Origin: an uncultured Neokomagataea sp.
GTDB taxonomy: Bacteria; Pseudomonadota; Alphaproteobacteria; Acetobacterales; Acetobacteraceae
Direction of reading: 5' to 3'
Assembly: GCF_946476835.1 (NCBI RefSeq)
Contig: NZ_CAMKWA010000010.1
Span: forward strand, 19,806 to 83,805
DNA length: 64,000 nt
Shown here: positions 29,872-38,342 of the stretch, in pieces
Position numbering within the stretch: position 1 is the first letter of the stretch
How the letters are laid out: each line of letters starts with the position of its first letter
Translations under genes and position numbers: made by a program
Notes under the pieces: model-generated
Databases searched by the model: none
What the model was told of the DNA's origin: nothing
Seen by the model: only the letters and a program-made list of their open reading frames with translations

Positions 29872-30996
29872 TTACACCCGCATTGGCATTAGAACGTAGA
29901 GCGCTGCTGGGAAGCCTGTGTCCCGTACCAAGGTTGGGGCAGAGCTATCCGCGAATGCGAACTCAACTTCAACGTCAATTTGATCCGTAATATCGGTCAA
30001 GTAACGTGCTTGGAAGCCGATCTCGATGGGGGGCGCGTCGTAGGTGACGGTGTTCTCATCCAACTCTTCCTGAGCCACGCCTTGATCAGGGCTAATGGCT
30101 GAGAGTGTCAGCAAGTTGGTGGTGAGAGAGATTTTGATAGGGCGTGAGCGCTCCGTACTGATGGCGGCAACGCGTGCGACAGAAGCTGCGAAATCTTTCT
30201 TGCCAACGCGGAGCAGGCGGTCATTCCCTTTCGGGATAACGCGCTCATATTCTGGGAAGGTGCCGTCGATCAGTTTGGATGTCAGTAGAACAGGCCCTGC
30301 CCCGAACTGAATGCGCGTGTCAGACAGGGAAATTTCAATATCGGCAGCGCCTTCATCCAGCAACTTACGCAGCTCATTGATGGTTTTGCGCGGGATAATA
30401 ACGCCCGGCATGGACTGCGCACCTTCAGGAACATCGGCCTCAACGCGTGCAAGGCGGTGCCCATCGGTGGCAACGGCGCGTAATGTGGCTGTTGGGCCTG
30501 TACCGGCTACGTGGACGTAGATACCGTTCAGGTAATAACGCGTTTCTTCTGTGGAGATCGCAAATTTTGTGCGGTCAATCAGGCCTTTAAGCGTTGCCGC
30601 AGGAATGACAAAGCGGTGCGGTAGGTCACCCGCAACCATAGCTGGGAAGTCATCAACGGGCAGAACGTTCAAGCTCGTTGCAAAGCGGCCAGCGCGCAGC
30701 CCCAGCGGTGCATCACTTTCGGGGTGGCTGAACTCGATGGCTACACCGTCGGGCAGTTTACGGACGATTTCGAATAACACGGATGCCGGTACGGTTGTGG
30801 AGCCGGGTGTTGGCCCTTCGGCAGCGACTTCTTCAACGACCGCAATTTCCATGTCGGTTGCCGTTAGGCGCAGTATCCCATCGGCAAAGTTCAGAAGAAC
30901 GTTTGCCAAAATGGGAATGGTATTCCGCTTTTCTGCAACGCCATGAATATGAGCGAGAGCACGTTGCAAGAGAGTGCGGTCAACCGTGAATTTCAT
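29872..30996 (-). CDS. dnaN: DNA polymerase III beta sliding clamp
   Basis: Ring-shaped processivity clamp. The 374-residue product has three clamp domains, beginning MKFTVDRTLLQRALAHIHGVAEKRNTIPILANVLL and ending GFPAALYVLMPMRV, a classic carboxy terminus contributing to the partner-binding cleft. Motifs ETRYYLNGIYVH and ATDGHRLA are conserved clamp signatures. 108 nt containing a hairpin separates it from dnaA. Confidence 0.97.
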   Translation of the reverse strand: MKFTVDRTLLQRALAHIHGVAEKRNTIPILANVLLNFADGILRLTATDMEIAVVEEVAAEGPTPGSTTVPASVLFEIVRKLPDGVAIEFSHPESDAPLGLRAGRFATSLNVLPVDDFPAMVAGDLPHRFVIPAATLKGLIDRTKFAISTEETRYYLNGIYVHVAGTGPTATLRAVATDGHRLARVEADVPEGAQSMPGVIIPRKTINELRKLLDEGAADIEISLSDTRIQFGAGPVLLTSKLIDGTFPEYERVIPKGNDRLLRVGKKDFAASVARVAAISTERSRPIKISLTTNLLTLSAISPDQGVAQEELDENTVTYDAPPIEIGFQARYLTDITDQIDVEVEFAFADSSAPTLVRDTGFPAALYVLMPMRV

Positions 30997-31072
30997 TGTC
31001 TTTTTCCAGTGGATCAGCGGAAGGTCCAGAATGCCTTCTGTCTAGCAGAACGGCTAGCGCTGGGAAAGAGAG

Positions 31073-31093
31073 GCCGGGCTGGAATTGCCCGGC
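31073..31093 (-). terminator. hairpin between dnaA and dnaN
   Basis: GCCGGGC (31073-31079) pairs perfectly with GCCCGGC (31087-31093) around a 7-nt loop, 11 nt after the dnaA stop. On the minus strand it is followed by a pyrimidine-rich CTCTCTTTCCC rather than a clean U-run. It could partially terminate or attenuate dnaA transcription ahead of dnaN. Confidence 0.45.
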
Positions 31094-31104
31094 TCTATAA
31101 GTGC

Positions 31105-32523
31105 TTAGCCTTCAAGCATACGGCGCAGAAGTTCAACATCTTCTGCGAATGAAGGGTCTTGTTCCATTAATTCAGCAACACGATTAACGGCGTGCATGAC
31201 AGTCGTATGGTCGCGGTTACCAAATTTACGGCCAATTTCAGGCAGTGAACGGCTGGTGAGTTGCTTGGCTAAGAACATGGCAACCTGACGTGGGCGTGCA
31301 ACGGCACGCGCACGACGGGCAGAGGACATGTCTGTCAGGCGGATATTCCAGTGTTCAGCAACCTTGCGTTGGATTTCTTCAATCGTAACGCGGCGGTCAT
31401 GTGCCTTCAACATGTCTTTGAGGACATCCTGAGTGCTGTCGAGGGTGACGGGACGGCCAACCAAGTCAGCATGTGCGATGAGGCGGTTTAAGGCCCCTTC
31501 GAGCTCGCGGACGTTGGTTGTGATTTTGTGCGCTAAATATTCCAAAACCTTGGCTGGCACGGTGGTGCCGGAGGCTTTGGCTTTTGCTTCCAAAATGGAA
31601 ATGCGCAGTTCAAATGTGGTGGCGTGAATATCGGCCACCATACCACAACCGAGGCGCGTTCTCAGGCGGTCTTCCAAGCCGGATAGATCAGACGGGCTTT
31701 TGTCCGCGCTGACAATGATCTGGCGGCCCGCATCAACCAAGGCATTAAACGTATGGAAGAACTCTTCCTGAGTGTTGTCTTTGCCGATGAGGAACTGAAG
31801 GTCATCAATCATCAGGACATCCACAGAGCGAAGCTGCTCTTTGAATTCCATGGTAGATTGTGAGCGGATCGCCGCAATAAAGCGGTACATGAACTTCTCT
31901 GCGGACATATAGGCCACTGAGACGTTACCGGTTTTGGTAAGTTCAGAGCCGATAGCGTGCATGAGATGCGTTTTACCAAGGCCAACGCCACCATACAGAA
32001 ATAAGGGGTTAAACCCGGGGCTGGATGGTTTTTCAGCAACGCGGCGTGCGCAGGCGTAGGCAAACTCATTTGGCTTACCAACGACAAAACTGTCGAAGGT
32101 GAAACGAGAGTCTAATGGCGCAGCAAGATCGCTGCGGACTTCTGGCGGAACGTCAGAAGCGCCCTGCTCTCCCGCTGCTGCGGTGCTATCGGTGTTGGGT
32201 GAAGATTGTGTGTCAGAGGTGCTCTCAGCCATTCCACGGCGTACGAGAAGCTCGATGTGTTGCACTTTTGGATATTCTGTGCGCCACAGAGACTTCAAAC
32301 GTTCTTCGTATTGGCTGCGAACCCAGTCACGCAAAAAGCGTGAAGGGAGGAAAAGAGTCAGTTCGTCGTCTTCAAGTGGTCCGAGAACGATTTGGCGTAG
32401 CCATGTGCCGTATTCGGCCTCACCGACTTCACTCTTCAGTTTGTCGCGGACAATTTGCCAAGCGGCTTCAAGAGCGTGGTCGAAGGAGGCATTGGCGTCC
32501 AGATATTGTGCGTTTTCCACCAT
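31105..32523 (-). CDS. dnaA: chromosomal replication initiator DnaA
   Basis: AAA+ initiator that binds DnaA boxes and opens the origin. The 472-residue protein has an N-terminal DnaB-interacting domain, a variable linker with Ser/Thr-rich sequence, the AAA+ core ([19 protein letters not shown], Walker [16 protein letters not shown], Walker [11 protein letters not shown]), and domain IV with the DNA-binding signature [18 protein letters not shown] 32523 is chosen because AAGGAGG lies 4-5 nt upstream; the ATG at 32538 precedes that site and would be poorly placed. Confidence 0.98.
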   Translation of the reverse strand: MVENAQYLDANASFDHALEAAWQIVRDKLKSEVGEAEYGTWLRQIVLGPLEDDELTLFLPSRFLRDWVRSQYEERLKSLWRTEYPKVQHIELLVRRGMAESTSDTQSSPNTDSTAAAGEQGASDVPPEVRSDLAAPLDSRFTFDSFVVGKPNEFAYACARRVAEKPSSPGFNPLFLYGGVGLGKTHLMHAIGSELTKTGNVSVAYMSAEKFMYRFIAAIRSQSTMEFKEQLRSVDVLMIDDLQFLIGKDNTQEEFFHTFNALVDAGRQIIVSADKSPSDLSGLEDRLRTRLGCGMVADIHATTFELRISILEAKAKASGTTVPAKVLEYLAHKITTNVRELEGALNRLIAHADLVGRPVTLDSTQDVLKDMLKAHDRRVTIEEIQRKVAEHWNIRLTDMSSARRARAVARPRQVAMFLAKQLTSRSLPEIGRKFGNRDHTTVMHAVNRVAELMEQDPSFAEDVELLRRMLEG

Positions 32524-32859
32524 GATCCCTCCTTTCATTCTATGACCGTAGTTTTAAGACGGCGTCGTGCAGTGCTCAACGCCTGTGGCGTAGGAGCAAG
32601 AATTTATAACTTTGTTATGCGGGGCGCTTTTTTATACGGAGTGCGGCCTAGTATGGTTAGGTCACGATTTCCGTGCGCTGATCTACTGATTCGTATCCTT
32701 TCAGGGTATGCCTGATGATGGCACGAAGCAAGCATGAAGAGCGGGTTCAATACGCTATTCTGATAATGTGATCACAAGCCGCAAAAGCTAAAAAATCCCA
32801 AAAAAAGAACGCGCCCCCATACAGGGGCGCGCCTTACACATCAGGTCCTGCCTGAAAGC
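32524..32859. other. 336-nt interval between dnaA and rpsT
   Basis: Contains the dnaA leader/promoter and the rpsT terminator. ACGCC-TGT-GGCGT at 32579-32591 is a perfect 5-bp palindrome 56 nt upstream of dnaA. AT-rich patches (TTATAAC, TTTTTTATAC) lie around 32610-32640. No perfect TTATCCACA box is seen in this interval, so there is no direct support for placing oriC here. Confidence 0.5.
32800..32831 (-). terminator. Rho-independent terminator of rpsT
   Basis: An 8-bp GC stem (CGCGCCCC at 32810-32817 with GGGGCGCG at 32824-32831) and a 6-nt loop. On the minus strand it is followed by TTCTTTTTTT. It lies 28 nt after the rpsT stop. Stem strength and T-run make this one of the two clearest terminators in the window. 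Confidence 0.92.
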
Positions 32860-33129
32860 TTAGGCTGTCGCCAGAGCCTTGATGCGTGCTGACAAGCGAG
32901 AGAGCTTGCGGCTGATGGTGTTCTTAGCCACTACGCCCTTGCCTGCTGCACGCTGCATTTCTGGCTGTGCTGCGCGGAAGGCTTCTGCAGCTGCGGTCTT
33001 ATCGCCGCTCAGGATTGCGCTTTCGACTTTCTTAACGAAGGTACGCATACGGGAAACGCGAGCAACGTTACGAACGCGGCGCTTTTCGTTTTGACGGATG
33101 CGCTTACGGGCTGAAGCTGTATTTGCCAT
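32860..33129 (-). CDS. rpsT: 30S ribosomal protein S20
   Basis: An 89-residue, strongly basic, helical protein that binds 16S rRNA early in 30S assembly. It begins [18 protein letters not shown] and contains [14 protein letters not shown] and [22 protein letters not shown], both typical of S20. It is monocistronic: its own promoter upstream and a strong terminator downstream. Confidence 0.97.
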   Translation of the reverse strand: MANTASARKRIRQNEKRRVRNVARVSRMRTFVKKVESAILSGDKTAAAEAFRAAQPEMQRAAGKGVVAKNTISRKLSRLSARIKALATA

Positions 33130-33176
33130 GGATCTTTCGGTTTCGGTTCTAAGGTGTCTCAGAAAATGATTGGCGG

Positions 33177-33205
33177 GGTCTACTCCGCCTAGCGAGATAC
33201 GTCAA
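33177..33205 (-). promoter_or_regulatory. sigma70-type promoter of rpsT
   Basis: On the minus strand, TTGACG (33200-33205) is separated by 17 nt from TAGACC (33177-33182), upstream of the rpsT start at 33129. The -35 differs from consensus at one base; the -10 is weak. Position and spacing fit a housekeeping promoter. Confidence 0.6.
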
Positions 33206-33223
33206 GTATTTTACACAGATTGC

Positions 33224-33232
33224 TGTGGATAA
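33224..33232. promoter_or_regulatory. perfect DnaA box
   Basis: TGTGGATAA, the reverse complement of the consensus TTATCCACA, lies 19 nt upstream of the rpsT -35 element and 5 nt past the mutM stop. It is the only perfect box noticed in the non-coding DNA near dnaA. It may mediate DnaA control of rpsT or be an outlying origin element. Confidence 0.55.
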
Positions 33233-33237
33233 GCCGG

Positions 33238-34068
33238 TTATTTTTGACAGGATGGGCAGTAAAAGGTGGAACGTCCGGACTGAACGAGCCGCTCTATGAG
33301 GGTTGTGGTGCAGTGGCGGCATGGCTCGTTTTCGCGCCCGTAGACGTGGTGTAGGTCTTGATATCCGCCACGTGTTCCGTCGGCTTGAACATAATCACGC
33401 AAAGAAGAGCCGCCGGAGGCAATGGCAGCGTCTAAAATGGTACGGATGTTCTGCGCGAGTGATTCGGCTTCTGCCTCTGTCAGGCTGCCTGCTGTGCGGG
33501 TGGGGTGGATTCGAGACTGGAAGAGTGCTTCGCAGACATAAATATTTCCCAAGCCCGCGATAAAGCCTTGATCAAGGAGTGCTGTTTTGATGGGGGTACG
33601 TTTCTTGAGAAAAATCTCTTGAAGATACTGTCCGGTCAGGGCGTCGGAGAGAGGTTCTATGCCCAGTTTATGCAAGAGCATGTGCTGCTCTTCATCTGGT
33701 GTTGGGACAAGGTCAACAGCGCCGAAACGTCGTGGGTCCACGAATCCGATGCGGGTGCCGCCATCACTTTCAATGACAACGTGCTCATGGCGTGGTGGTG
33801 CGGTATTTTGTCCCCTCACCCCAATAAGCATGCGGCCTGACATGCCAAGGTGGAATAAAACGCTCCAATTATTTTCGAGGCGCATCAGAATATATTTCGC
33901 GCGTCGACGAAACGAAATAACGGTTTGATGGAGCATTTCTTGCTGAAGATTGGCAGGAAACGGCCATCTAAGGTCGTGGCGATTGAGGGTAACCTGCGTG
34001 ATGCGCTGCCCCTCTAGGGCGGTACGCAAACCACGCATGACGGTTTCAACTTCGGGAAGCTCTGGCAT
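33238..34068 (-). CDS. mutM: formamidopyrimidine-DNA glycosylase
   Basis: Base-excision repair glycosylase/AP lyase removing 8-oxoguanine and formamidopyrimidines. The N-terminus MPELPEVETVMRGL provides the catalytic Pro2 and Glu3. The middle has LIGVRG and FVDPRRFGAVDLV. The helix-two-turn-helix has GLGNIYVCEALF. The C-terminal zinc finger has CRHC with CPSC. 276 residues, normal length. Divergent from ubiE with 30 nt between starts, so their promoters must overlap each other or the genes. Confidence 0.97.
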   Translation of the reverse strand: MPELPEVETVMRGLRTALEGQRITQVTLNRHDLRWPFPANLQQEMLHQTVISFRRRAKYILMRLENNWSVLFHLGMSGRMLIGVRGQNTAPPRHEHVVIESDGGTRIGFVDPRRFGAVDLVPTPDEEQHMLLHKLGIEPLSDALTGQYLQEIFLKKRTPIKTALLDQGFIAGLGNIYVCEALFQSRIHPTRTAGSLTEAEAESLAQNIRTILDAAIASGGSSLRDYVQADGTRGGYQDLHHVYGRENEPCRHCTTTLIERLVQSGRSTFYCPSCQK

Positions 34069-34098
34069 GATGGCTCACAACGTTATATCGATTGCTCC

Positions 34099-34899
34099 AT
34101 GACCGATAGAGCCCATGACGCTGCTGCGTTCACTTCTGCTGCTGATCCGAGCTTCGATCATGCGGAAGATACCACTGATTTTGGCTATCGTAGCGTGCCG
34201 CGCGCGCAGAAAAAGACGATGGTTCGTGAAGTGTTTGAGAGTGTTGCCGGTAAATATGACGTCATGAATGATGTCATGTCACTCGGCATTCACCGTGTTT
34301 GGAAACGTATTCTTATTAGCCAATTGAACCCACGTCCGGGTTTGAAGCTGCTGGATTTGGCTGGTGGCACGGGTGATATTACATTCGGCTGGGCGCGTGC
34401 GGGCGGTGGCCCTGCTATTTTGTCTGACATTAACCCTGCCATGCTGGATGTGGGCCGTGACCGTGCCATTAAAGCGGGCCTGATCGGTCAAGTGGAATGC
34501 TGCGTTGTCGACGCGGAATCCATCCCCCTGCCCGATCGTTCGGTAGATCGGGTCACGATGGCATTTGGTCTGCGCAATTGTACGGATAAAAACGCCGTGC
34601 TGCGTGAGGTGCGTCGCGTATTGAAGCCGGGTGGCCGCTTCTTCTGCTTGGAGTTCTCGCGTGTTGAGGTCGCTGCTTTGGCGCCGATTTATGATGCGTG
34701 GTCGTTCAAGGTTTTGCCTCGTATGGGCAAGGTGGTTGCCGGGGATGCTGAGAGCTATCAATATTTGGCTGAAAGTATTCGTATGTTCCCAGATCAAGAG
34801 ACACTTGCGCAGATGATGCGTGATGCGAGGCTTGAGCAGGTGAAGTATCAGAACCTCTCGGGTGGCATTGCGGCCATTCACTCAGGCTGGCGTCTGTAA
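34099..34899 (+). CDS. ubiE: ubiquinone/menaquinone biosynthesis C-methyltransferase
   Basis: SAM-dependent methyltransferase acting on the quinone ring. 266 residues; after a polar 30-residue extension come VFESVAGKYDVMNDVMSLGIHRVWK and LLDLAGGTGDITFGWA (SAM motif I), then FGLRNCTDKNAVLREVRRVLKPGGR, the UbiE signatures. ubiB, which often follows ubiE in alphaproteobacteria, is absent; coaBC follows after 2 nt. Confidence 0.95.
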   Translation: MTDRAHDAAAFTSAADPSFDHAEDTTDFGYRSVPRAQKKTMVREVFESVAGKYDVMNDVMSLGIHRVWKRILISQLNPRPGLKLLDLAGGTGDITFGWARAGGGPAILSDINPAMLDVGRDRAIKAGLIGQVECCVVDAESIPLPDRSVDRVTMAFGLRNCTDKNAVLREVRRVLKPGGRFFCLEFSRVEVAALAPIYDAWSFKVLPRMGKVVAGDAESYQYLAESIRMFPDQETLAQMMRDARLEQVKYQNLSGGIAAIHSGWRL

Positions 34900-34901
34900 T
34901 A

Positions 34902-36083
34902 ATGAAACGTGTTCTGCTGATCGTTGGGGGTGGTATCGCTGCGTATAAGGCGCTGGATGTTATCCGCCTTTTGCGTGCGGAGGGCGTATCAGTCCGCCCG
35001 GTTATGACCAGCAGTGCAAAAGAATTTGTTACACCATTGAGCTTAGAAGCGTTGGCGGGAGAGCGTGTGCATGACACGCTCTTCGCACCGACGCAGGAAA
35101 GCGAAATTGGGCATATTCGTCTCGCCCGTGATGCAGATGTGGTTTTGGTGTGCCCGGCTTCAGCAAATCTTATGGCGCGTATGGCGCACGGGTTGGCTGA
35201 TGATTTGGCCACCACATTGCTGCTGGCGACGACAGCGCCGGTTATCGTAGCGCCCGCTATGAATGTGCGCATGTGGGAGCACGCTGCGACGCAAGCGAGT
35301 CTTGTCCAGCTTAGAGAGCGTGGCGTGCAGTTTGTCGGGCCTGATAGTGGCAGTATGGCGTGTGGCGAAGTGGGTATGGGGCGGTTGAGTGCGCCAGAGT
35401 CTATTTGTCGTGCTGTATTGGCCGTTATGAAACGAGATAACGCTTTGCAGGGAAAGCGTGTTTTGGTCACGGCAGGGCCAACACGGGAGCCTCTGGACCC
35501 GGTCCGGTTTTTATCGAATCATTCATCGGGAAAACAAGGCTATGCCATTGCGGAGGCATTAGTCGCACGTGGTGCCGATGTTGTGCTCGTAAGTGGCCCT
35601 GTTTCCTTACCGGCTCCGCGTGGTGTGACCCGTATATCGGTTGAAACGGCGGATGAGATGTTGAGTGCCTGTACTCAAAATCTCTCGGTGGATGCTGCAA
35701 TTTGTACGGCTGCTGTGAGTGACTGGCGTGCAAAGGCAGCGGCAGATCAGAAGATTAAGAAGACTGGTGCCCCACCGGTCCTTGAGTTGGCTGAAAATCC
35801 GGATATTTTGGCCAGTATATGCCGTCATGAGCAGCGCCCAGCTTTGGTCGTCGGCTTTGCGGCAGAGACAGAAACAGTTTTGCAGCACGCTACGGCAAAG
35901 CGCCTTCGTAAGGGCTGTGATTGGCTCGTGGCGAATGATGTTAGTACAGGCGTGTTCGGTGCAGACCATAATCGCGTGACGTTGATGACTGCGAGCGGTG
36001 CAGCAGAATGGCCGCAAATGAGCAAGCGCGCTGTTGGTGAGCGGCTTGCGGAAGAGATTGTGCAGTTCTTCAACCTTCCATAG
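34902..36083 (+). CDS. coaBC: bifunctional phosphopantothenoylcysteine decarboxylase/synthase
   Basis: Performs two steps of coenzyme A synthesis. The FMN-dependent CoaC half (about residues 1-180) has [30 protein letters not shown] with catalytic residues and the substrate-recognition clamp [11 protein letters not shown]. The CoaB half has [33 protein letters not shown] and AAVSDWRAK. 393 residues. Translated immediately after ubiE and followed by dut, a frequent alphaproteobacterial order (coaBC-dut). Confidence 0.96.
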   Translation: MKRVLLIVGGGIAAYKALDVIRLLRAEGVSVRPVMTSSAKEFVTPLSLEALAGERVHDTLFAPTQESEIGHIRLARDADVVLVCPASANLMARMAHGLADDLATTLLLATTAPVIVAPAMNVRMWEHAATQASLVQLRERGVQFVGPDSGSMACGEVGMGRLSAPESICRAVLAVMKRDNALQGKRVLVTAGPTREPLDPVRFLSNHSSGKQGYAIAEALVARGADVVLVSGPVSLPAPRGVTRISVETADEMLSACTQNLSVDAAICTAAVSDWRAKAAADQKIKKTGAPPVLELAENPDILASICRHEQRPALVVGFAAETETVLQHATAKRLRKGCDWLVANDVSTGVFGADHNRVTLMTASGAAEWPQMSKRAVGERLAEEIVQFFNLP

Positions 36084-36113
36084 CGGTGCCACTTCAGGGT
36101 AAAAGGTTGGATT

Positions 36114-36569
36114 ATGACTTCAGAACCAATTGATGTTGCGATCACGCGCCTCCCCCATGCGGAAGGCTTGCCGTTGCCCTCTTATGCCACGCAAGGCGCT
36201 GCGGGCTTTGATTTTTTAGCAGCCGTTCATGAGCCGTTGACGATTGAACCGGGCGCACGTGTCCTCGTACCGACGGGGCTCTGTGTGGCGCTCCCCGCTG
36301 GATATGAATTGCAGATCCGCCCGCGTTCGGGCTTAGCACTGAAACATGGAATTACGTTGCCGAACACGCCCGGTACTATTGATGAAGATTACCGTGGTGA
36401 AGTGCGGGTGATTGTGATGAATGCGGGCGCGGAGCCATTTGTTGTTGAACGTGGCATGCGGATCGCTCAGGGTGTTTTAGCGCCTGTTGTGCGGCTGCGT
36501 TGGCAAGCGGTTGAGACACTTGATGAAACAGCACGTGGCACGGGTGGTTTTGGCAGTACTGGTCAGTAA
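36114..36569 (+). CDS. dut: dUTP diphosphatase
   Basis: Trimeric dUTPase that hydrolyses dUTP to dUMP, preventing uracil incorporation. All five motifs are present in 151 residues: [37 protein letters not shown] and the flexible C-terminal [10 protein letters not shown]. 30 nt after coaBC. Confidence 0.97.
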   Translation: MTSEPIDVAITRLPHAEGLPLPSYATQGAAGFDFLAAVHEPLTIEPGARVLVPTGLCVALPAGYELQIRPRSGLALKHGITLPNTPGTIDEDYRGEVRVIVMNAGAEPFVVERGMRIAQGVLAPVVRLRWQAVETLDETARGTGGFGSTGQ

Positions 36570-36698
36570 TTCGCAGGCCAAGAACATAAGGCGATAACAA
36601 GGCAGAGTGATGGATCAACCCGTTGTCATGTTAACGGTGTATAAGAAGCCCTCTTGGGCTGGTCATTGCTTTGCTGCGCGCGTTCAAGGATGCGCGTC

Positions 36699-38342
36699 AT
36701 GGCGGTAACCTCTCTTACTTTGCCGCTGCGCGTTTTGCGTCGCTGGCAACAGAGGACCAGTGCATTGGAACTGGCTCTCCTCATTCTCATGGTTGCGCTG
36801 GCACTGGTTCTCACGCCTGAGCACGTGCGGCCAGTTCATTTTTCTGGCTATGTCTCGGATACGGGTACGTTAGGGCGTAATATTGGTCTGACGTTCCTCC
36901 GTGTCATGGCAGTGTTCGTTTTTGGTATTCTCCTGTCTTTGTTGCTCTCAGGATTGGCGTGCCGTCTCCGTTGGTTCAGGCGGATATTGATACCGCTTTT
37001 GTCAGTGGCGCGCGCAATACCGGGACTAGGGCTGATTGGTCTGATGGCGTTTGTTTTGCCGTCAGGTTGGGCAATTATTGCGGTTGCTGTTTTCAATATG
37101 CTCTGGCGTGTCACGACGGCGATTATGGACGGGACAGATAATGTCCCTCCTGCGCTGGATACGGTGGCGCGGGGCCTTGCTATGACGGCGTGGCAGCGTT
37201 TTTGGCGAGTAAGCTTTCCGTTTTCTATCCCTCTAGCCGCTGATGTGTTTTCGCGTTCTGTGCCTGGTGTATGGTTTCGCCTTTTAGGGGCCGAGGCAGG
37301 TCTCTGCTTCATCGCTGGCGGGCGTGGCAATGGGGTGGGTGCTTATGCATTGGCACAGGTCCTGGCGGGGCGGTGGAGTGCGCTGCTGTATGCTCTTTTG
37401 GGCTGTGTCGGGCTTATTATCCTTATTCAGCAGATCTGTGTTGCTCCCTTGCTGGGATGGGCTGAGCGGTACCGGGTGGATAGCGGACGTGTTGAAGCAA
37501 CGGTGCCGCGCTCTTGGTTGCTGCGCTTGTGGCGGAATAGGCCGCTCCTTAGTCAGTTCAGCGAAGCGGTGCATGAGCGTATGGCCGCCATTGGGAACTG
37601 GCGTCTGGGTGGAGCATCGCGTGAACGTAGTGTTGAAATGCGGATTGATCGGCAGCATTTTCGTGCTGTTCTTCCGGGTTTGGCTGTCGCGTTTTTTGGT
37701 GCGGTTCTGCTGCGGCATGTCCCGTCTCTTCCTGTACGCGTTGCCGTTATGGAAATGGGTCTGACCTTTATTCACGTTTCTGTGGCTTTGGTATTGTGCC
37801 TGATGGTTTGGTTGCCAGTCGGGCTTGTCGTGGCTTCTTATCGCTTAAAAAATGGGCGCATTGAGCGGGTGGTAATGAACAGTTTGGTCTTGTTCCCCGT
37901 TATTTTGCTGTATCCGTTTTTTGACCTTTTGGGACTGACAAACCCAATCGTACTGTTGTGTTTGGGAGGGTTGGGCCTTTATGGGCGAACAGTTCTTGAT
38001 GCTGTGCGGGCCATTCCCGCCCCTTTGGTGCAAACGGCGCAAGGGCTAGGTGTTAAAGGTTTTTTGCTGTGGAAACGTTTGGTTCTTCCAGCGACGGTGG
38101 CGGATATTGCGGGTGGTCTTTTGCTCGCGGTGGCACCGCTGTGGAACGCCGTCATTGTCGCGGAATCCTTGGCGTCATCAGGGCATGGGTTGGGCCGTGC
38201 GTTGGTTGCGGCTGTATTGGTCGGTGACCTTCATGCGCAGATCTTACTTTTAATGTTGCTGACTCTGCTTTCCATGCTGTTTGATCGTCTGATTCTTCAG
38301 CCCCTCGCGGTGTATGCCGCCCAGAAATATGCGTTCCGATGA
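36699..38342 (+). CDS. ABC importer permease, two fused BPD domains (NitT/TauT type)
   Basis: A 547-residue protein with two binding-protein-dependent permease domains in tandem. The first has ARAIPGLGLIGLMAFVLPSG... and an EAA-like loop around LDTVARGLAMTAWQRFWRVSFP. The second has LVLFPVILLYPFFDLLG... and the EAA-like loop VQTAQGLGVKGFLLWKRLVLPA. About 12 hydrophobic segments overall. ATG 36699 is chosen for its AAGGA site; TTG 36654 and ATG 36690 are alternatives. The stop overlaps the ATPase start. Family members import nitrate, sulfonates or similar anions, but no periplasmic binding protein is adjacent, so substrate is open. Confidence 0.8.
   Translation: MAVTSLTLPLRVLRRWQQRTSALELALLILMVALALVLTPEHVRPVHFSGYVSDTGTLGRNIGLTFLRVMAVFVFGILLSLLLSGLACRLRWFRRILIPLLSVARAIPGLGLIGLMAFVLPSGWAIIAVAVFNMLWRVTTAIMDGTDNVPPALDTVARGLAMTAWQRFWRVSFPFSIPLAADVFSRSVPGVWFRLLGAEAGLCFIAGGRGNGVGAYALAQVLAGRWSALLYALLGCVGLIILIQQICVAPLLGWAERYRVDSGRVEATVPRSWLLRLWRNRPLLSQFSEAVHERMAAIGNWRLGGASRERSVEMRIDRQHFRAVLPGLAVAFFGAVLLRHVPSLPVRVAVMEMGLTFIHVSVALVLCLMVWLPVGLVVASYRLKNGRIERVVMNSLVLFPVILLYPFFDLLGLTNPIVLLCLGGLGLYGRTVLDAVRAIPAPLVQTAQGLGVKGFLLWKRLVLPATVADIAGGLLLAVAPLWNAVIVAESLASSGHGLGRALVAAVLVGDLHAQILLLMLLTLLSMLFDRLILQPLAVYAAQKYAFR

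Noticed and set aside
32524..32859. Chromosomal origin next to dnaA
   Set aside because: No perfect DnaA box cluster was found in the interval. A lone box at 33224 is insufficient.
34706..35470. Minus-strand 254-codon frame
   Set aside because: Antisense to ubiE and coaBC, both clearly coding; no domain is recognisable.
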